From assembly GCA_020744425.1 (NCBI GenBank), contig JAGMUV010000052.1, positions 146,099 through 210,098 on the forward strand: a DNA stretch of 64,000 bases, given 5' to 3'. Under the pieces are notes generated by a model. That model made no database searches. It saw only the letters and a list, made by a program, of their open reading frames with translations, and had not been told where the DNA came from. Made by a program: the position numbers and the translations under genes. Of this stretch, positions 1-9,028 are shown in pieces. How positions within the stretch are numbered: position 1 is the stretch's first letter; each line of letters starts with the position of its first letter. The stretch is from Dactylonectria macrodidyma. Lineage: Eukaryota > Ascomycota > Sordariomycetes > Hypocreales > Nectriaceae.

Positions 1-862
1 ACATTAGCCGCGGCTGGCCTGATCTTTGCACCCAGTGAACTGTGTTATGCAGCTTGCCAATTGGACCTTTCGCCCTCCGCAGCCTCATCTCGTCTTGAAT
101 CTCCTTGTCAGCTTGGCAGTCTTCTTCAAAGGCGTCAGCATCCGTTCCAAAAAGGATAGACCGGGCGACGAGATTAATAATATGCCCGCAGCACCGAAGC
201 CGGCGGTGCTGCTTATTGAAGCCAAGCTCAGTACCGAGCTCTTCAAGACACGTGTCGTTATTTTCTGCGTTGTCTGTGACAAAGTACCCGACGCGACCCT
301 CAAAGCCATATTCGTGGATAATTTCACTAACCCGATCTGCAAGGTTTTCACCACTGTGACGACCCTCGATTCGTGGCAAGCCTAGCAGAAACGTGCGAAA
401 ATTCCCTTCGTCATCAAGAAAGTGTACGGTGAGGCCGAGGAGGGAGGTGAACCTGCGGGACGTCCACACGTCAAAGAAGACGTTAATGCGGCTAAGTGAG
501 CGACCGAGAAGCTCAGTCACGACGCCTTTGTGACGATTGAAGGTCCGTACAATCCAGTCGCGCATTGTGTTATGGGTGGGGAGACTTCCTGACTCAATAA
601 TAGCGCTGTTTGCGTACCCCATGAGCTCGCGGAAGTACGGACTCTCAAGCTTATTAAATGAGACGTTGTCACAGGCCACCCAGCGTATAAGCAACCGCTG
701 AAAGTGTAGAGGGTCGAATGAGGCTATGAAGGCGTTCATCACGGCTTGGTCCTTCTGTCGATGAGCATCCAGGTCAGCCATATAGGTGAAGATTTCCATA
801 TGAAGACGCTCAAATTTTATAGTGTCCTCTGAGTTGTATGATAAAGGAATAACGTAATGCTA
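1..862 (-). mobile_element. hAT-family transposase, truncated at window edge
   Basis: A single open frame runs on the minus strand from a TAG at 860-862 to base 1 and beyond; the first ATG is at 799. Typical hAT transposase blocks appear in order: DVWTSRR near 465, GYFVTDNAENND near 255-290, CAGHIINL near 170-190, and GKLHNTVHWVQR close to the edge. The aspartate in VTDNA is one of the catalytic acids of the family. No BED zinc finger is seen upstream and a stop closes the frame at 862, so the N-terminus is lost or lies in another exon. The C-terminal dimerisation domain would lie outside the window. Family assignment is firm; activity cannot be judged. Confidence 0.85.
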
Positions 863-929
863 GAATCTACCATACAGCGCCCATCTGAGGCGGTTGGTTG
901 CATAACTTCCAGTCAAGACATCTAGTTCT

Positions 930-1350
930 TCTTAGATGAGTTTTCCTGGCTCACCTCCAACCGCCTCCTGTTCTGCTCCGTGAGAGTCGCGAGGCGCAGG
1001 TCAACCATATGATTGAAAGCGGACTGTCGACTGGCAAGATAGCCAAGTCTGTCCGCTGCTGCGACCGCACCGTTCAACGACGACGATGGAAATGACGAGG
1101 CCTCCCGAGGAAAGCACCAGCGACCCCGTCGAACCCCTTGATCCGTGTCGGCCGAAGATATATTGAAGAGTTCTTCTCGGAGTTGAAGGCATACATCAAG
1201 AAGCATTGGAGTGGACATTTAGGTCTCATTAAGGGGGACTTTAAAACGTTCTTGAGGTTTTGTGTTCACGCAGTTGGCTCCCGACGAGCGAGTGCCAGAG
1301 GACATTTTCGTCATGCTGGATTGTCTGTGGAGGAGCCAAGAGACTAAACA
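930..1350 (+). mobile_element. Tc1/mariner remnant with internal deletion
   Basis: The left part encodes a helix-turn-helix segment (IAKSVRCCDRTVQRRR, about 1030-1085) like the N-terminal DNA-binding domain of fungal Tc1/mariner transposases. After a stop, the frame from 1138 encodes the extreme C-terminus of such an enzyme: EEFFSELKAYIKKHW followed by GHFRHAGLSVE, which resembles the block that normally follows the last catalytic glutamate. The central catalytic core is missing, so this is a deletion derivative without an active transposase. No clean terminal repeats were found. Confidence 0.75.
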
Positions 1351-1619
1351 CTGCATAAAGTATAGAATAGCATTTGAGAAGGAAACACAGGCACACGCTA
1401 TTGTACAGTCCTCTTCTTAAGCTCATCTACCCACTGTTTGACATCCTGAACCCATGATTGTGCAATTCCTGGCAAAATGCCTGCTTTGTCATCATTGATG
1501 AAAAGATCAACACTTTGTTGCTCGTACACATGCTTGACATCGAGACCTTGCTGGAATGTGATCGTAGCTGCCCTTTGGAAACTTGCCTTCCAAGATAAAT
1601 GATACATCTATCTTCAGTT

Positions 1620-2949
1620 TCCTCCAGCTCTAGCAGGCCACCTGACGGGGGAAGTGAAGTCTGCCCTCAGATCACACTAGATGTAGGTAAGCGTGAAGCC
1701 CAAGGGGATAGGGAGAGCTCTACATCTAGGGGGAAAAGGCGACCCAAGGTTAGTACACCTTGGCGCCTGTTGCAGCCACTTCCTAGCTCGCATGCGAAGA
1801 TAGCCAGCCATCCGTACAGGGATGCACTGCTCGAAGCGGAAAGACTTCACTTACAGAGTCACGCAGAATCACAATCGTGGATCGAAGTCGCTAAGTGTGC
1901 GGCGAAGGGTCGCCGAGTGCTCGGCTGTCACTGGGTATATGTCTACAAGCTCGATAAGCACGGAAGATTCCTGAAGATCAAAGAACGCCTTGTGGTGCGT
2001 GGCGACCAGCAAGAGATCGACAGCCGAGAGACCTATGCAGCGACTCTAGCCGGCATGTCATTCAGGACCCTTGTGGCAATAGCGAACCGATTCGACTACG
2101 ATATGTTGCAATACGATGCAGTTAACGGGTTCGTACACGCTAAGCTGGATGAAGAGATCTATGGAAATGCCGAGGGGATATCAGAAGCCCGGAATGATTC
2201 TGAAGCTGCAGAAAGCCCTCTATGGTCTCAGACGATCGCCCCTCCTATGGCAAAAGCACTTCGAGAAGGGCCTGCTGCAGGCGGGCTTTCGCCGAGTGCC
2301 CGGCGAGGACTGCTGCTGGCTTTATGATGATATCATATTCTTCTTCTATGTGGATGATTGCGTCCTATGTTTCCCAAGGCAGGTCAGAGCTAAAGCGATA
2401 TCTCTAATCGAAGACCTACAGAAGACCTATCACTTAGAAGGAGGCAAGCCTCTGCAGTGGTTCCTAGGGATCGAAGTAATCCGGGACCGAGGAAACCGTC
2501 GCCTGTGGCTCTCACAGTCCTCTTACATCGATAAAATGCGCCGACTGCTCGCCGATCACACGCCGAGACTACGAGCGATGACTCCTATGACACAGGAAGA
2601 ACTGTTACCCTACGAAGAGATCGCTAGCCCCGGAAGCGTCAATCTTTATCAACGCAAAGTCGGAACGATTATGTATGCGGCCGTGATGACCCGACCGGAT
2701 GTAGCGTTTGCAACAAGCAGGCTAGCTAGGTTCAACCAGAACCCAGGGCCACAGCACCATCAAGCAGCTGATCGGGCCCTATGGTACCTCATCGAAACAC
2801 GCAGTCTTTCCCTCGAATACGGTACGATACCTGGATGCGAAGAGGATGGCCTACAAGTGGCTTCCGATGCGAGTTTCGCCGACAACTCGGTGCTGAGCCA
2901 ACAGACTAGTGGATTGGAGGTTATCTGGACAAAAACTCCAACCGAGTAA
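1620..2949 (+). mobile_element. Ty1/Copia pol relic (reverse transcriptase, start of RNase H)
   Basis: The frame from about 1800 encodes the N-terminal RT domain: VLGCHWVYVYKLDKHGRF, then RLVVRGDQQ and NGFVHAKLDEEIY. Near 2160 a two-base deletion shifts the frame. The next frame continues with MEMPRGYQKPG, LKLQKALYGLRRSPLLW, the catalytic FYVDD motif near 2347-2360, LGIEV, and GTIMYAAVMTRPDVAFA. The RNase H start (ASDASFADN, 2855-2885) is present, but homology stops before the rest of that domain. Gag, protease, integrase and both LTRs are absent. This is a non-functional internal Copia fragment, joined on its right to unrelated catalase-peroxidase sequence. Confidence 0.88.
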
Positions 2950-2993
2950 GATATTGAAAGAGACTGAGTGCAGACGTACTGACCAATACTAGG

Positions 2994-3336
2994 TGGAGCA
3001 ATGGCTACCTTGAGAGTCTTATCCACAACAACTGGTTTTTGGTTGAGAGCCCTGCTGGTGGTCACCAGTGGGAAGCTCTTAATGGCACGGTTGATTATCC
3101 TTACCGGTTTGATTTCACAAAATTCCAGAGGGCCTCCATGCTCACAAGCGACTTGCTCTCATCAACGACCCGATCTACCTCAAGATCTGCCGTCGCTGGG
3201 CCGACCATGCCGACGAGTTCGCTCATACTTTCGCCCATGCTTGGTTCAAGCTCTTACATCGAGATCTAGGGCTCCTCTCCCACTATATTGGACCTGAAGT
3301 CCTGATGGAACAGCTTCCATGGCAAGATCCCTTGTC
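2994..3336 (+). pseudogene. Catalase-peroxidase (KatG) gene fragment
   Basis: The plus strand encodes [18 protein letters not shown], then [17 protein letters not shown] one-base loss near 3153 shifts the frame, which then continues [32 protein letters not shown] and [16 protein letters not shown]. These match the central region of haem catalase-peroxidases, enzymes that break down hydrogen peroxide, around the TMLTSDLAL and KLLHRDMGP blocks. Only about 115 codons are present and both ends are abrupt. The left side meets a Copia fragment and the right side a Fot1-like relic within a few bases. It is a dead gene fragment, either a decayed resident gene or a copied piece. Confidence 0.8.
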
Positions 3337-3339
3337 CTG

Positions 3340-4357
3340 GGTGGGATAAGGCCTGCGCCCCGAAAACCTCCTCGAAAGTTCTTTTCTGTCATAGACTCTT
3401 GAAATGCCGCGGAAAATGCAGGAAAGAAATTATCCTTGGTGATGTGCGTTGTACCCGCCCGCATCTTTCTCTCGATTTGTCACCCGTATCCTTGCTTAAG
3501 CGGCCAAAACATCCGCCATCTAAAGGTTGAAGAATATGAGGCGAATAGGCAGGCATATAGAGAATGATGATCTTGTTCTCGTTTCAATAGAGCTCAAAGG
3601 CCGTCGAATGGTGACTTCCGTGCCTATCTAAGACCAGAAGGCGATAATCACCCGTGGTTCAGGGTTTAGTGTGCTTGTCGAAATACTGGATCCATTCTAA
3701 GCCTCTCTCTAAGCTAGTGACCACCGTGCCGGTCAAGATAAAGTCCATCCTAACCCAAGACTCATCAAAGTTGTAGTTGTCCGACTCCGTGATGCCATAC
3801 TTCACGATTCTGTTCCGCACGAACGCAAACCAGCCTCGAATGAGCTCTGGATTTTCGTATTAGGCTTTCCTAGTCGTATCTTCGAAAGAAACGCGTCGTA
3901 AGCTCTGGGTGTCGCCGTATGAAGTTGGAAGCCCAACGCTTGCGGCTTGCCGACTGGAGGTGTGTCGCTGTATATGAGGAGTTGTTGGTCATATCTTCCA
4001 CGCCAACAATCCTGGGAGGAAATGATCGGGAGTCTAGGCCAAAGACATGCTGGATAATAGTGTCCTCTTCCAGCTTCGTTAATTTCTGCGATTTAGGTAT
4101 GCTGTCGCGTCGTGAAGGGATTCTTTTGAGTCGGTTACTTAAGTTGACTCGGTAAATTGACTAGATCTTCGCTGTGGCCTGAGTACTAAGGGTTGGCTTA
4201 CGGTTGATAGCCTACATAGCCAGGATTAACCAACTTTCTTTGCTGGTCGACTCCATTGTTGTGAGTGGAGAAAAACGCACTTGGATATAGCTGGTCGCGT
4301 GGTGTTGGTTAAGTCGCAAACTCGCTTGTCTGGCAAACTCGCTTATCATGTAGGTTA
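3340..4357 (-). mobile_element. Degenerate Fot1/pogo-like transposon relic
   Basis: Minus-strand reading gives broken stretches of a Fot1-type transposase. These include SIPKSQKLTKLEED near 4070-4110, FGLDSRSFPPRI near 4020, RRHPELTTRF near 3900-3930, and the C-terminal block FRGGFRGAGL near 3345-3385. Stops and shifts interrupt the frame throughout. The right terminal repeat survives at about 4313-4355 and contains two copies of GCAAACTCGCTT, followed by TA at 4356-4357. The left end is missing where it abuts the KatG fragment. It is related to, but clearly diverged from, the intact element at 6424-8283. Confidence 0.78.
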
Positions 4358-4359
4358 GC

Positions 4360-4816
4360 GAATTAGAACAATATTAACTTTTTTCAATCACTGTTCCTCC
4401 TCCTCCTTGTCCTCGTCTGACTTCAACGGCATCTTATTATAAGTTTTCATTCAAGCAGTCCAGAAAAGAGTGAGCATCCACTCAGACACGGGACTCGATT
4501 CCCGTGCTCTTGATACTAGACTCGACTGTAATGAGGCGTCAAAATAATATCGAGGTCACAAAAGCAGAGTTCTTTTTCTAATCGAAACTGTACCCGATCG
4601 GTAACGGTTCCCAAGCATTGACAGTTCGAGGTTCACCGACGTGTGGAGTAAGGGGTAGCAAGGCGGAGACCAAAGCGGTGGAGATAAGCTTAAGGAGGAC
4701 ATGAATTTGTGAATCATCCCACTTCCACCCGACCACGATGTCAAATGTTCAATGAATGACAAAGTCGTCATGATCTCCAATAGCAGATGAGGGATTTATT
4801 GGAGCCTTGATGACAC
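4360..4816. other. Gene-free spacer between Fot1-like relics
   Basis: No protein domain was recognised on either strand. A short 7-bp-stem hairpin lies around 4487-4506 and resembles a tRNA T-arm, but no tRNA cloverleaf can be built around it. Confidence 0.4.
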
Positions 4817-5037
4817 TTATAGCGTTCTTTGACTGACAGTATAGATCTTAGCGGCGGCTTGTGCGCTTAGGTTTGGGTCGTTTTGGATTGCTTGAATAGC
4901 TAGGATCAAGCGCCCTTCGTTACTAGGTGAACTCATTATTGGTGGTTGGGGGAAATGTTGCTGAATGTAGGTAGTCGCATTATTACAGTCGCGTGAGCCA
5001 CTCGCTTGTCTGAGCCACTCGCTTATCATGCACGTTA
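4817..5037 (-). mobile_element. 5' end fragment of a Fot1/pogo-like element
   Basis: The terminal repeat at about 4988-5035 (flanking TA at 5036-5037) contains two copies of TGAGCCACTCGCTT. It is followed leftward by an ATG at 4937 and about 40 codons (LAIQAIQNDPNLSAQAAAKI) matching the N-terminal psq-type helix-turn-helix of the intact transposase at 6530-8185 (ILALQAYRNDPKLSLRRAAR). Homology ends near 4817, so only the first fifth of the element is left. It is a different subfamily from the relic just to its left, judging by the terminal repeat. Confidence 0.75.
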
Positions 5038-5245
5038 TTGCTGATTGGTCTTGATGTTGTTGGCAGGCTGCGCTGCATATCGTGTTTGACTCACTCACCG
5101 AGTTGCTGCGGCCCTTCATCGCTGGCCTTGTCCGACCGTCGGTTCATACAAAAAGTTGCCCTCATATAGATTTCGTCACCGCCGCTGTTTCCGCCGTAGC
5201 TCCCCGTCTGCGCCCATTGCGTCCCGTAAGACGCCCCGTAGGGCG

Positions 5246-5696
5246 TTAAGGCGAATGCTTCGTCCCAGTGTAGGTCTCACGACCACTGCTTCGTCGGCTC
5301 GCAGCCTTCTGGCCTCGAGTCATTACGAGTCCGAAGTTGACGCTCCCCCAAGGCAGGCCAGGCTCCTCAGAGCTGAAATCGCTTGGAGTGGGGATTCGAT
5401 AGCTGTTGCCCGCGTACTGTTGATTCCGAGAATCTCGCTCTGCTCGTTCCTTGCTCTCACGGGCTTTTTCTCCTGTAATATTTGTGTTAGCAAAATAGGA
5501 AGTTTCAAAGGGGAAGGAGGAGGGGAAACCCACGAAACTTGCGCTGGGCAATGCGGTTCTGTATTCTTCGGCGCTCCTCAGGGTCTGTGACATGTGACCA
5601 GTCTAGATCCTTGGGACTGGACTTGGACTTTTCGGAGGACGAGGAACTTTGCTTGCGGGGGCTGCTGGAGCTGTGTCTTGAGCTACCAGAAGGCAT
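5246..5696 (-). pseudogene. bZIP transcription factor gene remnant
   Basis: The minus strand from an ATG at 5694-5696 encodes a serine-rich start and then the bZIP basic region, TDPEERRRIQNRIAQRKFR (about 5540-5600). After roughly 55 nt of intron-like sequence ending in ATTACAG, the reading continues with EKARESKERAERDSRNQQ and NSYRIPTPSDFSSEEPGLPWG. That is the known continuation of a fungal bZIP-type family. No canonical GT-AG pair joins the two parts in frame: the donor side reads CGTGGG where CGGTGAG would be expected. After about residue 110 the sequence stops resembling the family. I infer a decayed, C-terminally truncated gene. The basic region is unambiguous; the splice failure could also be a sequence error. 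Confidence 0.65.
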
Positions 5697-5699
5697 TTT

Positions 5700-6423
5700 T
5701 GGAGTTCAATCCTGGTGATTCGAGGAGTTCCGAAGAAGCAGATCGTTTCCACTTGTGCTGCTGATGGCTGGAGCGAATCCTTTGTGAGAAGTGATCCGGT
5801 CCGGCGTGTTGTAAGTCTGTCCGGTGTCATTTGTTGTCTACGAGGGTTGGGAGGTTGCTGGTCTAATATATCCGACGTCCAGCGGTTTGGTGTTAATTTT
5901 TGGCTCTGACAAGATGGAAGGTCGAGGGCCGAGCGATGCATTCGGGATATCACAGAAAGATATCCTTGATAACCGGGATAAAGGGTCGTGTCACACGAGA
6001 GGCGCATTGTCAGGCTTTCTGTGTGTCTGCCCTGCACGAAAGCTATTGCCACATCTCGGTGATGAATTGGCCCAGATATGCCGGGGTCCAACACTAGATG
6101 CACAGCCTCGTCTTGGGGCAAGCGCAGTAACGAAATATACCCGCTGCTGAGACGGGCGTACGCTAACGCAAGAAGCGTTGGAAATACACAATCCACTAAA
6201 ATTGGCAGATTTGTGGTACTCTTTTTCTCGTAGTCATACGGAAGCCGTCCTTGGAAGCCAACATTACAATATTCCGCAATGTCGTTAGCCTGGGGGTTCT
6301 CCCCTCAAAGCCTTGCAATTTAGTGGCTGCGAGCTATGTTGAGTAAGCCTGAGAGAAATGGAGGCGGTGTTGGAATAGCTTGTCATACCCTTGCAGGGAT
6401 TAATTTCATGGCAAAATCTTATA
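5700..6423. other. Spacer upstream of the bZIP remnant
   Basis: A 197-codon minus-strand frame (5603-6196) overlaps the bZIP start but shows no recognisable domain and looks like chance. No other feature was seen. Confidence 0.35.
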
Positions 6424-6471
6424 ACGTACTCCACAAGTGAGTCGGTCACCCAAGTGAGTCGGTCAAAAATC
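6424..6471. repeat. Left terminal inverted repeat of the Fot1-type element
   Basis: The repeat is 48 bp and inverted relative to 8236-8283 with about one mismatch. It holds a tandem pair of the motif AAGTGAGTCGGTCA, 17 bp apart, which I infer to be transposase-binding sites. Confidence 0.9.
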
Positions 6472-6529
6472 TTAATCCTCAATATAGAACATTAAATAAA
6501 AACACAACAAAGCATCTAATCAATTAAAA

Positions 6530-8185
6530 CTAATTGCTATTCTCTTCACTAGACGTCTTAATAACTACCTGACATGTTCTTGCGTTATGACCGGTCTTGC
6601 CGCATGTTCCACAACGCCTTTCCTTCGGTCGCGCCGACCCTCCTTGACCACGATTTCTCGACGATTCGGCCACTAGCTGCGCATCAACATCCTTCTGATC
6701 AATTGAATCCCTCCCTTCATCCAGAGTCATCTTTCCTCCATTACGGAGGCGTGTCTTTTTTGCTCTGCGCCGCTTACTAAGGGTCTCATTCGCCTGTCGA
6801 AGGATCTGGTTCTCAGACTTCAATAACGCCATCTGATGCATTATTGCCTTCGTTCCCTTAGATAGCGACTCAATCGCTTCAAAAATATATGTCGGGGAGC
6901 TGCTTTGGTGCCTTTCAACCCGTCTTTTGAGAAATTCAGACTGAGAGCTAGCCTCAAGGACGGTCTTTGGGGTCTTCGAGACCCAAGGGTCAGGAAGGCT
7001 AGCTTCCTCCTCGACCGGTGTTGGAGTCCGTAGCTGGATATCAAGTTTCGATAGCACACTCTCCGGGTCTAGAGGAACAAGCCCTGCTCCTCTAAAACCC
7101 CCTCGAATGTTGCTTTCTGTCATTGCGGCTTGGTGGGCGGCGTAAAAGGCTGGAAAGAACTCGGTCTTCGAAATGTGGGTTATAGAGCATCTGATCAAAT
7201 GCTCTATTTCCCGACCGTAGGCCTTTTTGAGCGGCCCAAAGCACCCGACATCGAGAGGTTGAAGTAGGTGAGACGAATGAGGCGGCATACAAAGCGTGAT
7301 GATGTTGTTTTCCTCGCAATATAGCTCAAAGTCGGTCGAGTGGTGGCTTTCGTGCCCATCGAGGATCAGAAGGCGATAGCGACCATTTGATCGGGTCTTT
7401 GTATGCCGATCGAAGTGCTTGATCCACTCAAGACCCGTCTCGTTGTCGGTCCAGCCATTTTTGGTCGTGGCGATAGCCCAATCGCCCGGGAGGTTGCTTT
7501 CTTGATACCAGCTGGCGAGGTGATATTGGCCCGCAACCACGATGAACGGCTGGATTGCCCAACCTTCCGCATTAATAGCCTGGATGACTGTAACCCATTC
7601 CCGGTTTCCAGGCTGGACTGATTTCGCCTTTCCACGCCGTTCTGCGCCTGTAACAACCATTCCGCTTGCGATCATACCCATCATAAAGCCAGTCTCGTCA
7701 AAGTTATAGATATCAGCTAGGGTGATGCCGTATTTCGCGATTGTGTTCGCTACGAGCGAGAACCACTCACGAATGAGGGTCGGATCTTCGCATTTGGCTC
7801 TCTGGTAATCATATTTGCGATTAAAACGCGTCGTAAGCTCTGGTTGTCGCCTAACGAAGTTGGAAGCCCAGTTCTTTCCGACAGGTGACGCGTCGCGGTC
7901 GGCAAGCAGTCGGTTGGCCATTTCTTCCACACCACGAAGTCGCGGGGGAAATCCTCGTGAATCTAGGTCGAGAATATACTCAATAAGAGTCTGTTCCTCT
8001 AGATCAGATAGTTTACGTGATTTAGGGATAATATCGCCTCGGAAGGGTCTGCCATTATGTCGGTCAAGAAGAGTACTATAATGGGCTTCATAGATCCTTG
8101 CGGCGCGTCGGAGACTTAGTTTTGGGTCATTTCGGTAGGCTTGAAGGGCAAGAATGATATTTGACTCGTTATTTGATTGTGACAT
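6530..8185 (-). CDS. Fot1/pogo-family transposase with CCHC zinc knuckle
   Basis: This 551-residue intronless protein would cut and paste its own element. The N-terminus carries a psq-type helix-turn-helix (about 8-45) and a CENP-B-like second DNA-binding domain (FPPRL to WASNFVRR, about 79-112). The catalytic DDE_1 core has NFDETGF (D163), LILDGHESHH (D276) and LQPLDVGCFGPLK (D312), giving the DD35D spacing typical of pogo/Fot1. The conserved FRGGFRGAGL block follows. A coiled-coil-prone stretch and a basic region precede a C-terminal zinc knuckle, CGTCGKTGHNARTC (C-x2-C-x4-H-x4-C). All three catalytic aspartates are present and there is no stop or shift. The start ATG at 8183-8185 lies about 50 bp inside the right terminal repeat. 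Confidence 0.94.
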   Translation of the reverse strand: MSQSNNESNIILALQAYRNDPKLSLRRAARIYEAHYSTLLDRHNGRPFRGDIIPKSRKLSDLEEQTLIEYILDLDSRGFPPRLRGVEEMANRLLADRDASPVGKNWASNFVRRQPELTTRFNRKYDYQRAKCEDPTLIREWFSLVANTIAKYGITLADIYNFDETGFMMGMIASGMVVTGAERRGKAKSVQPGNREWVTVIQAINAEGWAIQPFIVVAGQYHLASWYQESNLPGDWAIATTKNGWTDNETGLEWIKHFDRHTKTRSNGRYRLLILDGHESHHSTDFELYCEENNIITLCMPPHSSHLLQPLDVGCFGPLKKAYGREIEHLIRCSITHISKTEFFPAFYAAHQAAMTESNIRGGFRGAGLVPLDPESVLSKLDIQLRTPTPVEEEASLPDPWVSKTPKTVLEASSQSEFLKRRVERHQSSSPTYIFEAIESLSKGTKAIMHQMALLKSENQILRQANETLSKRRRAKKTRLRNGGKMTLDEGRDSIDQKDVDAQLVAESSRNRGQGGSARPKERRCGTCGKTGHNARTCQVVIKTSSEENSN

Positions 8186-8235
8186 GTTTTGTGGTAGAGA
8201 AATAGATGATTAGATGCAAAGAGAGGAGGTTGACG

Positions 8236-8283
8236 GATTTTTGACCGACTCACTTGGGTGACCGACCCACTTGTGGAGTACGT
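8236..8283. repeat. Right terminal inverted repeat of the Fot1-type element
   Basis: The repeat is 48 bp, the inverse of 6424-6471, and is followed by target-site TA. The outer copy of the paired motif reads AAGTGGGTCGGTCA. Confidence 0.9.
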
Positions 8284-8629
8284 TACACACACACACAATT
8301 TATTTCGCCCGGTGGCTTATAACCAATAGGGCACTAGTTGCTATTGTACATTTCCATTTCCCAAGCTTTGTCATGACCTCGCAAAATCCCATAACTACAG
8401 CGTCCAATTTCTGCTTTTGCTTCTTCCTTTTCAATCTTTCCGCGGGTCTCGTGGGGTTTGTATTATTAGCAAGCGAACTTGAAGGCTATTCTCCAAGTGT
8501 TCAGAGTCCTATCTACAGCGGCTGAAGCGGTGCCTGCTGTCCATGGTATGTATATATGTACGTATTTTTTTGTTCGGGGGCCATGAGACCCGTGAAGTCC
8601 CCTACTGGGGCACAGGACGTGTTAAGCTA
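8284..8629. other. Short spacer between transposons
   Basis: No coding domain, RNA gene or repeat was recognised here. Confidence 0.4.
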
Positions 8630-8795
8630 CAGTGGGGCGCAAAAAGTTACGACACATTTTTCGGTACCCCGCTTTCCGTGACACCTTCACCAAAATCATC
8701 ATCAGCTTCGACGACCTATTGCACCACCAATTCAAGTCAGAATGGTATCGCAAATACATCATTCTCCTCACACGAGGAGTGAGGGAACGAGGATG
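8630..8795 (+). mobile_element. Solo 5' end of a Tc1/mariner element
   Basis: The sequence starting CAGTGGGGCGCAAAAAG after a TA (8628-8629) matches the left end of the complete element at 37770-39152. The match includes TACCCCGCTTTCC and the leader up to the transposase start (TCACACGAG near 8769). The match fades near 8795 and the rest of the element is absent. Confidence 0.72.
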
Positions 8796-9028
8796 GATGG
8801 GCTTTCGGAGACTTGGGAATCTCGTTCTTTCGATGTCCGGGCATAAGATAGGCGAGGACATGAAAGGTTGCGTCGCAACCTCCCCACCCCACTTGCCCTG
8901 ACATCTTTCGATCTGGGCTCCGCGGATGTCTGTTCCGTTCCCACGTCAACATGTCTACCTAAACTTTACCTGGAACTAGGCTGCTGAGTAGCCGCCACTG
9001 AACAGGGCCCTTTCCTCAAGCTAACCTA

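Larger units (their letters stand above)
6424..8283 (-). mobile_element. Complete Fot1/pogo-type DNA transposon, apparently intact
   Basis: The element is 1,860 bp, bounded by near-perfect 48-bp terminal inverted repeats (6424-6471 and 8236-8283, beginning ACGTACTCCACAAGTG) and flanked by TA on both sides (6422-6423, 8284-8285). TA is the target duplication expected for Tc1/mariner/pogo elements. Each repeat contains two direct 17-bp-spaced copies of AAGTGAGTCGGTCA; the right end has one substitution in its outer copy. A single uninterrupted transposase gene fills the inside. The open frame and well-preserved ends suggest a recent insertion that could still be mobile. Confidence 0.93.

Noticed and set aside
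1398..1607. 69-codon minus-strand frame
   Set aside because: Plausible protein ending (WVQDVKQWVDELKKR) but unidentified and bounded by transposon fragments.
4475..4520. tRNA-like T-arm (CACGGGACTCGATTCCCGTG)
   Set aside because: The stem is 7 bp and no acceptor, D or anticodon arms pair around it.
5603..6196. 197-codon minus-strand frame
   Set aside because: No domain, composition looks random, and it overlaps the bZIP start in another frame.
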